DNA of 64,000 nucleotides from contig CM068585.1 in assembly GCA_035048485.1 (NCBI GenBank), positions 50,855,186 to 50,919,185 of the forward strand. Direction: 5' to 3'. The notes under the pieces were generated by a model. It worked only from the letters and a program-made list of their open reading frames with translations. It was not told the DNA's origin and ran no database searches. Source of the stretch: Pteria penguin (lineage: Eukaryota > Mollusca > Bivalvia > Pterioida > Pteriidae). Positions 1 to 12,000 of the stretch are shown here, in pieces. The position numbers and the translations under genes were made by a program. Each line of letters opens with the position of its first letter. Position 1 is the stretch's first letter.

Positions 1-1200
1 TCGATATGAAACGTATCTAATCCACAAAGTTACAATTTGAATAAGAACGTTTCACACAAATGATTCTTATTTTTATTACTAAAATAATGCTTACTTCCTT
101 AAACATTGCGGATATTATTGTTAAATAGTTTGTTTCAATATCGTTGTTGCTGGTACGGGTTATAGAAATAGGAAATTAACGACATGCATTAAAAAGTTAA
201 CGACAAAGTTCTGAATGTATATTCGACATTTAGTTTTATTACACTAAATGCAATTCACTGCTAAAATAGAACACAAAACTGATGTCTGCATCTTTTATAT
301 AATTTGTTAAATACGTTGTCGACATGGGTTTGGACTGTACGTTATTGACACAATGTGAAACTAGTATTCTAAAAAACAAAGTGAACACCCAGGATCTTTC
401 TTAATTTGATGACCATTACGCTATTGCTACTTGTAAAATTAATACGCTCTGCTAAGTAGTCTTAAAGTATTTTAAGTTTGATCGAGGATTAATATTACAA
501 TTGGAATTATACATATACTAGCAAGTATAAGTACAGTTGCCCTGCGTGTGCTGAATCCGTCTTAGAAATCCGATACACTGCATGTTTCGGTAAAGCTGAC
601 GTACAATATTCATAAGTTCGAAAGATTTACTTTCCCTTACTGACAAATCTTTGTCTTATCAATATACAATTGGTATTATTCTGGCTTTCATTTCATGGAT
701 TGCAATATTGCATTTCTCTAAATTACAGAACTGAGGTGCTACCTGCAGGGCTGAAATGTATCTGGCACATAGAACTTTTTGAGTTGATGTATTTCCAATG
801 AGACAAAGATATTCTCCCCTACTGACCGTCCATGTTATTCAGGCAACATTTCACAGTGCCCACATCGTTCTTATCTTGCCTTGTTCAAGTTCTGTACTCT
901 TTGTGCCTCTAATGCATACAAAACATTTTGTAATGAATCCGCTGTCCAAAACTTAATTCTAAAATTATTTGTACTTGCTTACCTAATTTTGTATAACAAT
1001 ATGATTATCAGAGTTGTTCTTCTTACATTGAAAAAATGAATCTTGTCAAAAGTTTGCAAGCATAACATGATGTCAAAATTCAAATAGCTAGATGAAGGCA
1101 GGGAAAAATCGGGGATGTTCTCCTAAATCTGTGTGGACAAGATATAATTCAAATTTCGTTGAAAATTTATTATGGATGTATGTTCTTTGAAAGGTTGGTT
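1..1200. other. AT-rich stretch with no recognisable gene
   Basis: I see no coding exon, RNA gene or clear repeat in this stretch. Open frames are short and stop-rich in all frames. Confidence 0.5.
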
Positions 1201-1310
1201 GATTGATTAGTATTTTACGTCGCTTTCAACATTTTTTTTTCAGTTATATTGCGACATGGAAGCAGGAGGTGACCAAACATAGTGCCGCAACACGGGAATC
1301 GAACCCGGAT
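1201..1310 (-). repeat. tRNA-derived SINE fragment
   Basis: The stretch opens with GATTGATTAG and TTTTACGTCGCTTT, like the other SINE copies at 8.7 and 9.75 kb, and closes with CGGGAATCGAACCCGGA. Read on the minus strand that close is a tRNA B-box-like sequence (GGGTTCGATTCC). The middle is shortened relative to the 8.7-kb copy, so this is a truncated, diverged copy. Confidence 0.5.
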
Positions 1311-1342
1311 GTCTATTATTTTGTTGAAGAGAAATATTCCAT

Positions 1343-1494
1343 CACAAGCATGTATTGAAGCAATGTTTGTAATATCTGGCCGTTAAGTAAAAATAGTTTC
1401 TTGTATATGTCTTCGAAACACAAGCATGTATTGAAGCAATGTTTGTGATATCTGGCTGTTAAGTAAAAATAGTTTCTTGTATTTGCCATCGAAA
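1343..1494. repeat. 76-bp direct tandem duplication, two copies
   Basis: Two adjacent copies begin CACAAGCATGTATTGAAGC at 1343 and 1419. They differ at only a few positions, so the duplication is recent. No coding function is seen. Confidence 0.8.
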
Positions 1495-1785
1495 CATGTT
1501 CCCAACACACGCACCTACGCACACACCCTCACCTACAATGTGCTCATATGAGAAATAACGGTCAGAGAAAAAAATATTAAGGAATCCCGTTTGTATTATA
1601 TGTGACCCAGACTACCGAGTAATTGCATTTGACTCTGGAATCTTCAATCAAAAGCTTTACAAATCACATTTTCTTTCATCAAGCAATGCCTTAGCGGTAT
1701 CTGGAAACTAGTAATTATTTCCTGTATACCATGTAACTGACTTTGTGCTTATGACATCTGTTTGATTCATGTCTTGCGTCACCAA

Positions 1786-1975
1786 GGTTACTGTAGTTAC
1801 ATGGACACGATATCATTCAAGGAGTTTTGCAATACACCCACTCGAAGCAGTAAAGGATTAATAGTGTCTCATCTGAAAGACAGTATATCGTCAGTCACCG
1901 GTTGGACTGAACCCTGAGCTATCGATGACGCGACAAGCAACTAATCGATTCACACATGCCGGTTCCATGTCATTT
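1786..1975 (-). repeat. Diverged SINE remnant
   Basis: The order of short blocks (TTTTGCAATACACCCACTCGAAGCAGTAAAGGA, here split by mutations, then TCTCATCTGAAAGACAG, then an ATCGAT/ATGCCGGTT-like end) matches the body of the SINEs at 8.7 and 9.8 kb. It is much more decayed, and the tRNA-like head is barely recognisable. Confidence 0.35.
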
Positions 1976-4096
1976 GTCATCATGCATTAGTCATTACAAT
2001 GGACGAGCAAAGTTTTAATTAATTTCAGTTAGGGGTAACTGTTATAAACTGGATACGCACGGTGGTTGTCTGACGGAGATACCGTGTTTGGATACCGACA
2101 ACCATGTTTAACTTTGTCAAAGGGAGACAATTCCTCTACCAGGAGTGTAGGTATATTAACAAACAGTATTAAATGTGTTATGTTAAACCTGTACATGCGT
2201 ATATCACATGATTCTTGACTTCATGAATATTCAGTTTAGTAAGAAATATGTCATTTGTTTATCCAATATACACAACAGTGCATGGGTTTGATATATTAAA
2301 GTTAACCAGAATAACATGGCGTTTAATATAAGAGGTGTTTTGTTTTTCTTTTTAAGTGGCGTCTAAACATATTCCAACCCGAGGTGTTTTAGGCCACACG
2401 ATTGACCCATTTTACCCGTTGACATTCTTCCAGCTTCATGCATCCAGTGTTGTGCTTCTTTCATTAACAAACAATTGGTTCTTCTAGAAACGTACAGGAA
2501 TACTTGTCAACATTGAGACACACATCACTTGTTGATTGTATAAAAAATACAGGATTGTACCCATTTTTTCTTTTTAAGGGATAAAATCGTTATCTACATC
2601 TACATGTATAATGTTAAAATTTTCTATAACGTTTTCTTTGCCATACAAAGTTGAGCATGATTTGTTTCTTTACATTGCAGATATTAGTCAGGAGAAAAAT
2701 CTTAAAGTTACATAAATTATAACTTCAAATTTAAGTTTTTATGGGCAGGTAGATAAAGTGTTTGGGTTTTTTTTTTTTCCTGTTCACTGTCTGCAACTAA
2801 TTTCTATATATTACTACCCTTTAATTGTAAAACACAAATTCCTGAAATTAGCACTAGTCTGTTGATTTGTTAACTTCTAGTTAACTTTAACCTGAATGAC
2901 AGGGATGAAGTAATCGAAATACCCTCAGAGTGTTATGTTTTCGCCAGATTTGTCAAAGACTAAAGTCAGGTTAGTACGACTTAACTGACAAAGGATTATC
3001 TTTGTAGTCTTTAGGAAGACGTGTGAGTACCTTTTACATTTTCATCACTTTTCTTCTTTACCTTGTGTGTATCAGATTTAGTTCAATTGTTCGACATGTA
3101 ATCTCTCTCGCATGCACACTCTTTATCTCTCTATCACAATAGATAACATTGTTAATTTGTTAAATACACGCTTGTGCTGGTCTACTGATTGCATCGAGAG
3201 ATTTGTTCTCGAGATTTCGGCGTAGAGATACCCCAGCAGTAATTTCCTGTACTAATGTCGTTTCACTGATTAATTGCATATGCTACGCGCTAGTATCATA
3301 TATATACTTTTCAATTGGTAAAAGGGCTGCGTAAATTCGAACTTGCACTGATAAACCGTTCATTTTTGACATATCTTATTGTGGTCGAAGCCGTTAAATG
3401 TCACTTGATAAGTGAAAAATTGAAGATTGAGTGGATTTCCACCATTGACTTCGTAGGATATATCAGTTGAATTTCAATACAAGGTATAATAGAAAAGTGT
3501 CTTGTTTTTTGTTTCCTTGATGCATATTTCATATGAATTGATGCCGAAACGCGTAAGACACGACAGTTTGCAAACGCTTTATACCATGGCATCTAATGTG
3601 CGACGGCAGAGCGCATGTCCAATTACCTGTAGTAATTTAAAAACACACTAGATAACTTGATCTGGGAAAGAATAAATATCATTGGCGATGTGTGTACAGA
3701 GTTATAAATATTGTCCAATCAGGTAATGTTTTAAAGACAGACATGACCTTCACCTGATCACAGTTGTTTGCACTTGGAAATCGATAATGGACAAGGTCAC
3801 AGGTACGTTTGTATTTGCGCTGTGGTTCTTTTATCAAGGAGTTTCATACAATTAAGTGTTAACCTCTTGCATCGAATGATACCAGAATCATTAGGATAAT
3901 CCAAGTATTAAAATGACATACTTAAACTCAACATTGAATTTGAGCTTGACAATTTCTGGCAAGCCGCCATGTTTGAATTTTGATTTATTTACAATATACC
4001 TTAACGTAGGAAATTAAACTAACTCTTTCAAAACAAGTATAAGTCATAGAACTTTATAAAAGTTTTATTACTAGTTAGGGTATGAAGAAAATTGTA
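1976..4096. other. Intergenic stretch with no recognisable feature
   Basis: No exon, RNA gene or structured repeat was recognised. There is an ATGGACAAGGTCACAG|GTACGT start-plus-donor lookalike near 3787, but no partner exon supports it. Confidence 0.45.
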
Positions 4097-4224
<128 letters not shown>

Positions 4225-4238
4225 TATTTATTTATTAT

Positions 4239-5045
4239 TCGCATGTTAGAACCAGCAATAACATCGCACGCAAAGGAGCATTTGCCTGGGGGAGTGTATG
4301 TAGACCCCCTTGAATGCAGTCATCCATATGTTTGATGCAGCAAACAACAATGTTACAGGTAATTATTACAAAATATACATACAATTCTATTGTAAGTTGG
4401 CACATTATGTATTTATAGTGATGTGGAATTTTTATTCTTTCCTTATTGATATCTTTTATTTAACAAACAAATAATGATTAACTCTTCTAGAAATCTTCAA
4501 CAACATTAATAATCATGTAGTATCAGAGCTGTGAAATGACCACAGACAGCGGACAGAGTTGGCAAACCAAGAAAGCGTACTCCCAATTTTCTCCTTGACC
4601 CCTGACATTAACCCTCAATGTAAAGTGGTACCCCTTTGTAGCTTGATAAACTAAGACAATAATGATGAAGTACAATTAAAGCCATTGACTACAAGAATGT
4701 TTACACTAGTGAACTAATGATACATGTGCTACACCGTGAACTGTGAAATGCCCTCCTTCTTTCTACATTGTATTTTAAATCTCCTAACGGTTCATAAAGT
4801 TTGCATAATAATCATATTTATTACACATGAAAAGCTTACTATATAGTTTATGTATCTTGAACACTAAAACGGTGATTTAAGTTCTTTTATTTTTCCTATA
4901 ACAGTTGATATTTTCATGTTTAAAAAATGGCTTATGTTTAGTGAATTAAAACGCCATTAATTTAAACCAAACTGTTGCATTATATATTTACAATTTAAAC
5001 TACTATATTTAAAAAACTTATAAATAAATATAAAAGATATATACC
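4239..5045. other. AT-rich stretch with no recognisable gene
   Basis: Nothing coding or structured was recognised here. Confidence 0.45.
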
Positions 5046-5049
5046 TTTA

Positions 5050-5135
5050 AATTTAGTGCAACATATGCGCATTTCGACAAGTTATGTCTCTTCAGTGATG
5101 CTCGTGGCCTAATGATTGGAATAAATATATTTCAC
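5050..5135 (-). repeat. Inverted, diverged copy of the core of the 350-bp intronic repeat
   Basis: The reverse complement reads GGCCACGAGCATCACTGAAG, then AGACATAACTTGTCGAAATG, then CGCAT. That is almost the core of the tandem repeat unit at 40.3-41.9 kb. The family is therefore dispersed as well as tandem. The flanks do not match the rest of the 350-bp unit well. Confidence 0.75.
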
Positions 5136-5528
5136 TTTATAGTACACTGCATGTTCTTTAAAGGTCTTACTTTAATTTCCTTTTCAATAGATTTACACAT
5201 TACAAATATTATATTTAATATATACATAAAGTATAATGACAAATAATCATATTTCATTGTTGATAATTTTGATGTTTTATAAATAGTCTTTCTTAATTTC
5301 ATGATAAAAGAGTGTTAAGTTTTGCATAAATGAATGAGTCATCGGTGTTCAATTTTCTTAAGGAAAGGGATGGGGGTTCAGTTCATATATTTCAAAGGAA
5401 TATGTCCCCCTCCCATTAATATTACATACATTTCACGTGTACTTTCAATGACACTAATTTTAGGTTCTGTACTGGGGTTTTTTTTTCACTCAATGATTAA
5501 TTCTGCAGTTTTTCATTCAAATATAAGG

Positions 5529-5690
5529 CAGTGGTTCAGTGGATGAGGTGTTTCGCCCATGACCAAGAGGTCCCAAATTCGTCTTCCTGTTTCTCGTAAA
5601 ACCCGAAGTACCTTGTCCCTGTAAGCGTTGCATATAAGACCCCTCACTCCTATAAATCGGTCCGTTGCACGGATACTACTATTTTTACAT
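5529..5690 (+). repeat. Diverged tRNA-derived SINE within duplication unit 1
   Basis: GTGGTTCAGTGGATGAGG resembles an A-box region, and GACCAAGAGGTCCCAAATTC is a decayed B-box region. CGTTGCA and the ACCCGAAGTACC stretch follow. The same insertion sits at 6877-7045 in unit 2, so it predates the duplication. Confidence 0.5.
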
Positions 5691-5857
5691 TCTGTTCATT
5701 CAAATAGGAATGCAGAAATAACTGTAACTTAATGGGAATACGTTTCTTCGATGTCGAATGTTTTATTCTTATAAATCATTATATAAACTATTTGCTCATA
5801 AAGGTAATTGTTTTTTATTTGTAAATTGACTGTTCAGTAATGCTTTCCTATCGTTTA

Positions 5858-5877
5858 AACCCAGGTGCATTCGTAAC
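5858..5877 (+). promoter_or_regulatory. Motif copy 1 (GCATTCGTAAC core 5867-5877)
   Basis: This member of the repeated bipartite motif has upstream half TTTAAAC, six bases, then core GCATTCGTAAC. It has one mismatch to the consensus core. A GGATATAAATAGCAT box follows at about 5956. Confidence 0.6.
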
Positions 5878-6213
5878 ATTTTTAAATGCAGGGTGTTTCC
5901 GTGTCTCTTCTTTTTACACTTTGATACAACCCCTGGTTATAGCGACAGTGTGTTGGATATAAATAGCATATTGAAATTGAAGAAATGATTCAATGTTTAT
6001 CCTCAAATCGGTCCGCTCGAAACATTAAAAATTGATATGCCGCATGTTAATATCAAATTACCAGTAAAGTTTATTACTTAGTAATTGTTAGTAAGAAGTG
6101 AAGAATGTTGATATCAAACATTCTGGGTTTTATATTTATATGTCCTTTTTATAACTCTTATACGATATTTCTTTCTACATGATTTGATCAAAGTTAATTA
6201 TTCCAGTCCATGT

Positions 6214-6224
6214 GCGTTCGTAAC
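6214..6224 (+). promoter_or_regulatory. Motif copy 2 (GCGTTCGTAAC)
   Basis: The core is a perfect consensus. The upstream half is weak (ATTCCAG). The segment holding it has no counterpart in duplication unit 2. Confidence 0.6.
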
Positions 6225-6876
6225 ATACCAAGATTTAGGGAACGGTCCAAATTTATCAAAACCTGGGACCGGTGCAAAAGGCATAGGGACAAGGACGTTT
6301 TATAACTTTTCGAATGATAGGCCCCTGAATTTTTTTTTGGTGTTGTTGCATTAATGAGCATGGACCTTTATAAATAAAAAGTAAAAATTCAACAACAAAA
6401 AAGTTTATTCAATACTGGAATCAACTTGAAAAAGGTATTACACATATATACAGCAATTAACAACCAACATTATATTATATACGGTCATTTGAGTTACATT
6501 GTGTAGTTAGATAGTTTGGTGTAATTAACTTAATACTATAAATCTGCAAACTTTCAATATTTATTTTTTATTAAAGTTTTTAATATTTATATTTGATATC
6601 TCAAAAGATGAGAGGGTAATACATTAGTGACCACTGAAATATGACCTAAAAATAGTTATTGATGAAAATTGGGGTTCGATTTTAATTTTTTATATTATTA
6701 TTTATTTGTTATTTTGTTTGAGGTTCACTACATAAATCTCAAAGGAATATATCCCCCCTTCTATTTATATTACATACATTTATCTTGTACTTTCAACGAC
6801 ATCGCCGTTTAATTTTAGGTTTAGTACTTTTTAAAGTTTTTCCCCTAGGTTTATTTTTGTAGTGTTTCATTCAAAA

Positions 6877-7045
6877 TGACTCGATGGGTGGGGTGCTTTC
6901 TCGTGACCAAGAGGTCCCGGGTTTGTTATCCGGCGTGGGAACATCGATTCACTGTCTCTTGTAAAAACCCTTAGTTCCCGGTCGCCGTAATCGTTGCACG
7001 TAAAAGACTCGGACTGCTGCGGTTCGGTACGCTGCACGTATACTA
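6877..7045 (+). repeat. SINE copy within duplication unit 2
   Basis: This is paralogous to 5529-5690 and better preserved. TCGATGGGTGGGGTGCTTTC, GACCAAGAGGTCCCGGGTTT (B-box-like), GGGAACATCGATTC and GTAATCGTTGCACG are seen in order. Confidence 0.55.
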
Positions 7046-7235
7046 CTAATTATTTCATTCTATACATTCAAACAGGAATGCAGAAATAATTAAATTAATA
7101 GGAATACTACTGTTTCAAGGTTCATGCACACTAATGTCGAAGGATGTATTTCATATAAATTATTATATAAATTATCTGCGCATAAATGTGTTTGTGACTT
7201 TGTAAATTGACTGTTAGGTAATGCCTTCCTATCCA

Positions 7236-7259
7236 TTTGAATAAAGGTGCGTTCGTAAC
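7236..7259 (+). promoter_or_regulatory. Motif copy 3 (GCGTTCGTAAC)
   Basis: TTTGAAT, six bases, then perfect core at 7249-7259. GGATATAAATAGCATG lies about 75 bases downstream, as in copy 1. Confidence 0.65.
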
Positions 7260-8535
7260 ATCCTAACATGGATAGTCTCTTCTTTTTACACTTTGATACA
7301 ACCGCACAGTCGATTGTAATACCGACATTGTGTTGGATATAAATAGCATGTCATTGTAGAACAGATTCAATGTTTATTCCTCGGGTCGGTCCATTCGAAA
7401 CGTTAAAAATATGATATGCCGAATGCTAATTTCTAATTATTAGGAAAATGATTAATCAGTAATTATCAATAAAAAGCATAAATAGCCGATATCAAACATA
7501 TTCTGGGCATTTGTATTTATATGTGCTTTTTATTACGCTTGTCTGGTATCTGTTTCTTCAAATAAAATGAGTTTTCGAATATTTGTAATATCTTCCAACT
7601 CAATGCACAAATACCGAGTACGATAGAACAGTAGGCATGGTTAAGAAGGACTTTTATCATGATTTGATTTGAGCATATTATTTCAGTGCAGAGGGCATGG
7701 GGACAAGGACGTTTTATATCATTTCGGTAATGGGAAAATTATTTTTTGTTGTATCAATGAGCATGCTGCATGTACTTTTTTTAAAATAAAAGTAAACGAT
7801 TTACCAACAAAAAAGTTTATTCAATACTGCAACAAACTTGAAAAAGGTATTAAATATATTTACAACAATTCACAACCAACATCATATCATACACAGTCAT
7901 TTTAGCTACATCATAAAGTTTTATATCTTTGTGTAATTCATTTCATACTATAAATCTGCAAACTTCCAGTATTCATAAAAGTACATTTATATCTAATATC
8001 TCAAAAATGAGAAGTGTCAAATTGTAATAATTTTCATTATACATCAGTAACCATGACTACTGAGATGTAACCGTAATAAATGCGTTCTAGATAAAAATTA
8101 GTGTTCGATTATTTTTGTTTTTCTTAGAGGCGAAGGGCTGGGGTGAAAGGGGTGGGGGTGGGGGGCTCTTCACTACATACATCTTTATTTATATGCGCTT
8201 TTTATTACTCTTGTATGGCATTTGTTTCATCTACTAAAATTAGTTTTCGAATATTTATGATATCTTCAAATTCAATGCACACATACCTAGTACGACATGT
8301 ACACATGTCTAAAACATATCTATCTCTGATAGTGATAGATGGTGCCCCCTCTTCAAATTTAAATTATATATATTTGTATTCGTACAACAATAGTGTCAGT
8401 ACATATAATACTATGCCGTGGTAAATAAAACAGAATTTGGGTATCGAAAAATTGAATCATACGCATTACACTTGCAGAATGTGTTTCTTTACTTCATGGT
8501 ATGGAGTTATCTTTATTATCCTTTTTCATCATGGG

Positions 8536-8546
8536 GCGTTCGTAAC
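8536..8546 (+). promoter_or_regulatory. Motif copy 4 (GCGTTCGTAAC)
   Basis: The core is perfect. A palindromic TATTTAAATA box lies at 8573-8582, 26 bases after the core. This is the same geometry as copy 8. Confidence 0.65.
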
Positions 8547-8702
8547 GGTTAAGGTTGGATTGATTTGTCGGGTATTTAAATACACGTACGTCTTGAATTA
8601 CATCTAGCAGTAAGATTTACAACATTAAGCGATGTGCATCGTTTTGTCTCTTCCGGACTTGTATATATCGGCTGTCAGAAGGTTTTTCAATCGCGATTCT
8701 GA

Positions 8703-8948
8703 GATTGATTGATTATTGTTTTACGTCATTTCAAGATTATTCACGTATATGGTGACAGTATCTGCCTGATGCATTACATACAAATTTAGGCCTTTGCAAC
8801 GGGCACACCCGAAGCAGTGAGGGATCCTGCCTACCATGACACGGGACTTCGGTTTTTACTCTCATCCGAAAGACAGAACACCATTGTACCGGGCCGGGAG
8901 TCGAACCCAGGAACTCTTGAGCAGCTTATCCACTAGGCGCACCGGCTT
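8703..8948 (-). mobile_element. tRNA-derived SINE with target-site duplication
   Basis: GCGATTCTGA occurs at 8693-8702 and again at 8949-8958, bracketing the element as a 10-bp target-site duplication. Read on the minus strand it has a tRNA-like head (B-box from GGGAGTCGAACCCAGG), a central GTCTTTCGGATGAGA-type block, an AAAGGCCTAAATTTGTATG block, and an AATCAATC tail. The paralogous empty site near 11545 confirms insertion. It resembles widespread bivalve tRNA-SINEs; the exact family name is not asserted. Confidence 0.85.
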
Positions 8949-9090
8949 GCGATTCTGAAAGAGTATAGCGTAGATTACATCATACTAAGGGGCCATTTGA
9001 CACGATGTTGATAAAACCTTTGTATTGAATGAAAACTTGGAATATCCATATTTTATAGCCTTATTTTGTTAAATATACTGTATGGTATAT

Positions 9091-9092
<2 letters not shown>

Positions 9093-9169
<77 letters not shown>
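9093..9169. repeat. (AT)n microsatellite, about 38 units
   Basis: Pure AT run inside duplication copy 1, absent from copy 2. Confidence 0.97.
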
Positions 9170-9172
<3 letters not shown>

Positions 9173-9379
9173 TTAAAGTTTTGAACGTATAAGAAATGCA
9201 CAGCTTAATCTCCCCTTTCCGAGAAAAAAAAAGGACACCTGTCCCAGTGTAACTATTTTGTGAGGTGCAGGATAAGCAAAATAAATGTCGACCAATGTAT
9301 GTCTTATAATTCTATGCACATGAACAGGTTCAAGATTTTGTTATGTCAAAAGCTACGTGGATTTAGATTTTTTTTACGG

Positions 9380-9403
9380 TTTGAATCGAAGTTCGTTCGT
9401 AAT
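9380..9403 (+). promoter_or_regulatory. Motif copy 5 (TCGTTCGTAAT)
   Basis: TTTGAAT, six bases (CGAAGT), then core with two changes. It is paralogous to copy 9 over hundreds of bases. An AATAAATAC box lies about 54 bases downstream. Confidence 0.6.
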
Positions 9404-9756
9404 AATTTGAATTTCAATTGACAAGACGGGGTGTCTTGGTGGCAGCAAGCTCTGTGCAATAAATACAATTTATATTTCGTCAAGAAAACTCATATCGAGA
9501 GTAAGTAATAAGAACTTGGGTGTTTAAAATGTGTGACTTCGTAATACCTTTAATTTCATAGATTTGTGATGTGTTAATTTAATGAATGCCAATTTGAATA
9601 TCTGTTAAACGGCATGGAATATTAATACCAAATGAATTTGGGGTATGTATATTTACATTTACCTATTTTACTATTCCTTTGTGGAATTTGTTTCATCAAC
9701 TCGGGTAAATATTCGAAAAGTTATAAAATTTTCAAAAGTGTATGTTAACTGAGTGA

Positions 9757-10019
9757 TTGATTATTGTTAAACTTCACTCCAAGATTATTTTTCATATAGG
9801 ATGACGGCATCTACCTGATGCATTGAATACAAATTTAGACCTTTGCTAAGGACCCGGTCGAAGCAGTGAGGGATCTTTTACGTGCCACGCCTACCGTGAC
9901 ACGGGACCTCAGTTTTTACTGTCTCATCCGAAAGACAGAACACCGGCGTGTCGGTGAGTCGAACCCAGGACTTCTCGATCATGAGTAGAACACTTTATCC
10001 ACTAGACGACACCGGCTAC
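9757..10019 (-). mobile_element. tRNA-derived SINE, second copy
   Basis: It has the same block order as the 8703-8948 element: GATTGATTATTG tail, GATGACGGCATCTACCTGATG, GAAGCAGTGAGGGATC, ACACGGGACCTCAG, TCATCCGAAAGACAGAACACC, GTGAGTCGAACCCAGGA and a final CCACTAGACGACACCGGC. It is slightly longer than the first copy and in the same orientation. Confidence 0.8.
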
Positions 10020-10114
10020 AAAAACGCATGTCGACAAATATATGTCATATAATATTATATACGTAAGCGTATTCAACAATTTGTTATTTCAAAACTACAT
10101 AAACTTTTTACCGA

Positions 10115-10138
10115 TTTGAATCTAAATGCGTTCGTAAC
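10115..10138 (+). promoter_or_regulatory. Motif copy 6 (GCGTTCGTAAC)
   Basis: TTTGAAT, six bases (CTAAAT), then perfect core at 10128-10138. GAATAAATAC follows about 44 bases downstream. Confidence 0.65.
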
Positions 10139-10820
10139 ATTTGGGATTTCTATGAACTATCGATGGCAGCAAATTTTGTAGAATAAATACAATATTCATT
10201 TCATCAAGCATTATCATATCAAGAGGTATAAGTAGTAGGAATAAGTGAGGAAAAAAGTGTGACTTTGTAGATATGGGTTATACTTCTTTCTTTTTTCATT
10301 TAATTCGGTTTGCTGTCATATCTCGAGAGACTGTTCACTAGATTCCGTCATAAAGGCCCTTTGTCATTCACGTGATCTAATAATTATTTACCTTTAAATT
10401 CTTATGCAGGATATTTCTCTCTTGGTTCTCGTGTTAGAAACAGTGAAGTATATATATATCGTACGTACTTTAAACTACCAGTTCAAGACTATTCGAATTG
10501 TAGGCAGTTGGATATATTTTTCAATTTTATGGATTTGTCATGTGTTAATATACATGAATGTCATTTTGAATATCAATAAAAATTGCATGGAATATTAATA
10601 CCAAATGCATTTGGGGTATGTATATTTACGTTTCCCTATTCTATTATTTCTGTGTGGAACTTGATTCAACAAATGGAGTAAATATTTGAAATGTTGTAAA
10701 ATCCTCAAAGTCACTACATCTATAAAATCTAGATACTAGCGTGACAGAGTAATAGACATGATTCATTATAACTTTTCAACTACAACATGGTATGATCGGT
10801 ATTATTCTTCATATCGAAGT

Positions 10821-10831
10821 TCGTTCGTAAT
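10821..10831 (+). promoter_or_regulatory. Motif copy 7 (TCGTTCGTAAT)
   Basis: The core carries two changes and is preceded by TTCATAT and the same CGAAGT spacer as copies 5 and 9. No clear TATA box follows. Confidence 0.5.
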
Positions 10832-11389
10832 ATTTTAAGGTGTATTGCATGTAACATTACCTACAATAGTTACTACTAATGCGTTGTTAGAAGGCAACAA
10901 ATAGAATTGTTTAATGGGTTGTATTATTCTGCTGGGCTGTATATATGTAACTTGAATCATCAACAGTGATGCATCTTTCAAGGTTGAACAAAGTGAGAAT
11001 GGAGCAGTTACAGTATTGCTCCATAAGATTATGTCACGAATATAAATACCTTTGGAATTAATAAGCTAAAGTTTATTATCAAAAGCATAATTTTTTTGTT
11101 TGTTGAAAAATATCTCATCTTGATCAAATTGAATATGAAATACGTCTAAAAGATAGTAGTAGAATTTTAAATATAGATATTTGTTTTCGGACAAAAATAG
11201 GGTCAATGCATACAATGATACTATGACGCGATAAATACTTCATGTTTCTTTAAGAAGTTCATTTTACCTTTTCCCTTTTTGAACCTTATAATGTTATCGA
11301 AATATGTAGGTTATAGGCGGTACACATGCGTGTTTGTGTTTTTATACTCTATGGTAGGACGTTATCTTTATTATCCTTTTCAATCATGG

Positions 11390-11400
11390 GCGTTCGTGAC
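11390..11400 (+). promoter_or_regulatory. Motif copy 8 (GCGTTCGTGAC)
   Basis: The core has one change. TATTTAAATA lies at 11427-11436, again 26 bases after the core. It is paralogous to copy 4. Confidence 0.6.
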
Positions 11401-11976
11401 GCTTTAGGTTGAACTGATATGCCGGGTATTTAAATACATGAGTCTGAAAATTTAAATATCAATAAAATGTACAATATTATGCCATGGGCATTACCTTGTA
11501 TCTTCCGGAATTGTATACATCGGTTATTAGAATGTTCTTTAAACGCGATACTGAAAGGGTATAGCGTACTTAACGTTATACTGAGGGTCATTTGAAAATA
11601 TGTTCGTAAAACCCCTGGTTTTGAATGAAAATTAGAGATATTAAGATTTTATAAGTTCGCTTGTTCAATAGGTTCTTCTGTATTTTCTGAAAGTAAAATT
11701 AATATTTCAGACTTAGTAGGACAATTAACTTTGTTTGTAGATATAACATGTCATTTTTTTCAGCATACATGTCTATATGATAGAGATTTGATCGTATAAG
11801 AAATGCACTGCTTAATCTTCCCTTCCGAGAATGAAAGGATACCTGTCCTTGTACAACTATTTCGTGGTGTATTGAAAATACAAAATGAATGTGCCCGAAT
11901 GTATGTCTTATAATTTTATATACGTAAACATGTTCAAAATTTTGTTATTTCAAAAGCTACATGAATTTATAATTTA

Positions 11977-12000
11977 TTTGAATCGAAGTGCGTTTGTAAC
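11977..12000 (+). promoter_or_regulatory. Motif copy 9 (GCGTTTGTAAC)
   Basis: TTTGAAT, CGAAGT, then core with one C-to-T change consistent with CpG decay. It is paralogous to copy 5. An AGTAAATAAAA box follows about 56 bases on. Confidence 0.6.

Larger units (their letters stand above)
5325..6450 (+). repeat. Diverged tandem duplication unit 1 of the motif field
   Basis: This block is paralogous to about 6710-7910. Shared landmarks in the same order are a CAAAGGAATATRTCCCCC stretch, a tRNA-SINE-like piece (GACCAAGAGGTCCC), TTGACTGTTCAGTAATGC, a GCRTTCGTAAC motif, TTGGATATAAATAGCAT, GGTCGGTCC, and a GGGACAAGGACGTTTTAT end. The period is about 1.38-1.41 kb. Unit 1 has two motif copies and unit 2 has one. 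Confidence 0.75.
6710..7910 (+). repeat. Diverged tandem duplication unit 2 of the motif field
   Basis: This is the second copy of the 5325-6450 block. Alignment by eye is continuous except for small indels and one sharp gap. The ~70-bp segment that carries the 6214 motif in unit 1 is absent near 7687, where TTTCAGT joins directly to GCAGAGGGCAT. A third partial copy of its distal part lies at about 8185-8290. Confidence 0.75.
8450..9560 (+). repeat. Block duplication, copy 1 (motif copies 4 and 5)
   Basis: This is paralogous to about 11330-12150. Shared landmarks include GTTATCTTTATTATCCTTTT, the copy 4/8 motif, TATTTAAATA, TCTTCCGGA, GTATAAGAAATGCAC, GTATGTCTTATAAT and the copy 5/9 motif. 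Copy 1 additionally contains a SINE at 8703-8948 and an (AT)n tract at 9093-9169 that copy 2 lacks. Confidence 0.8.

Noticed and set aside
3787..3802. ATGGACAAGGTCACAG followed by GTACGT as a first coding exon
   Set aside because: It is only five codons long, with no downstream partner exon recognised.
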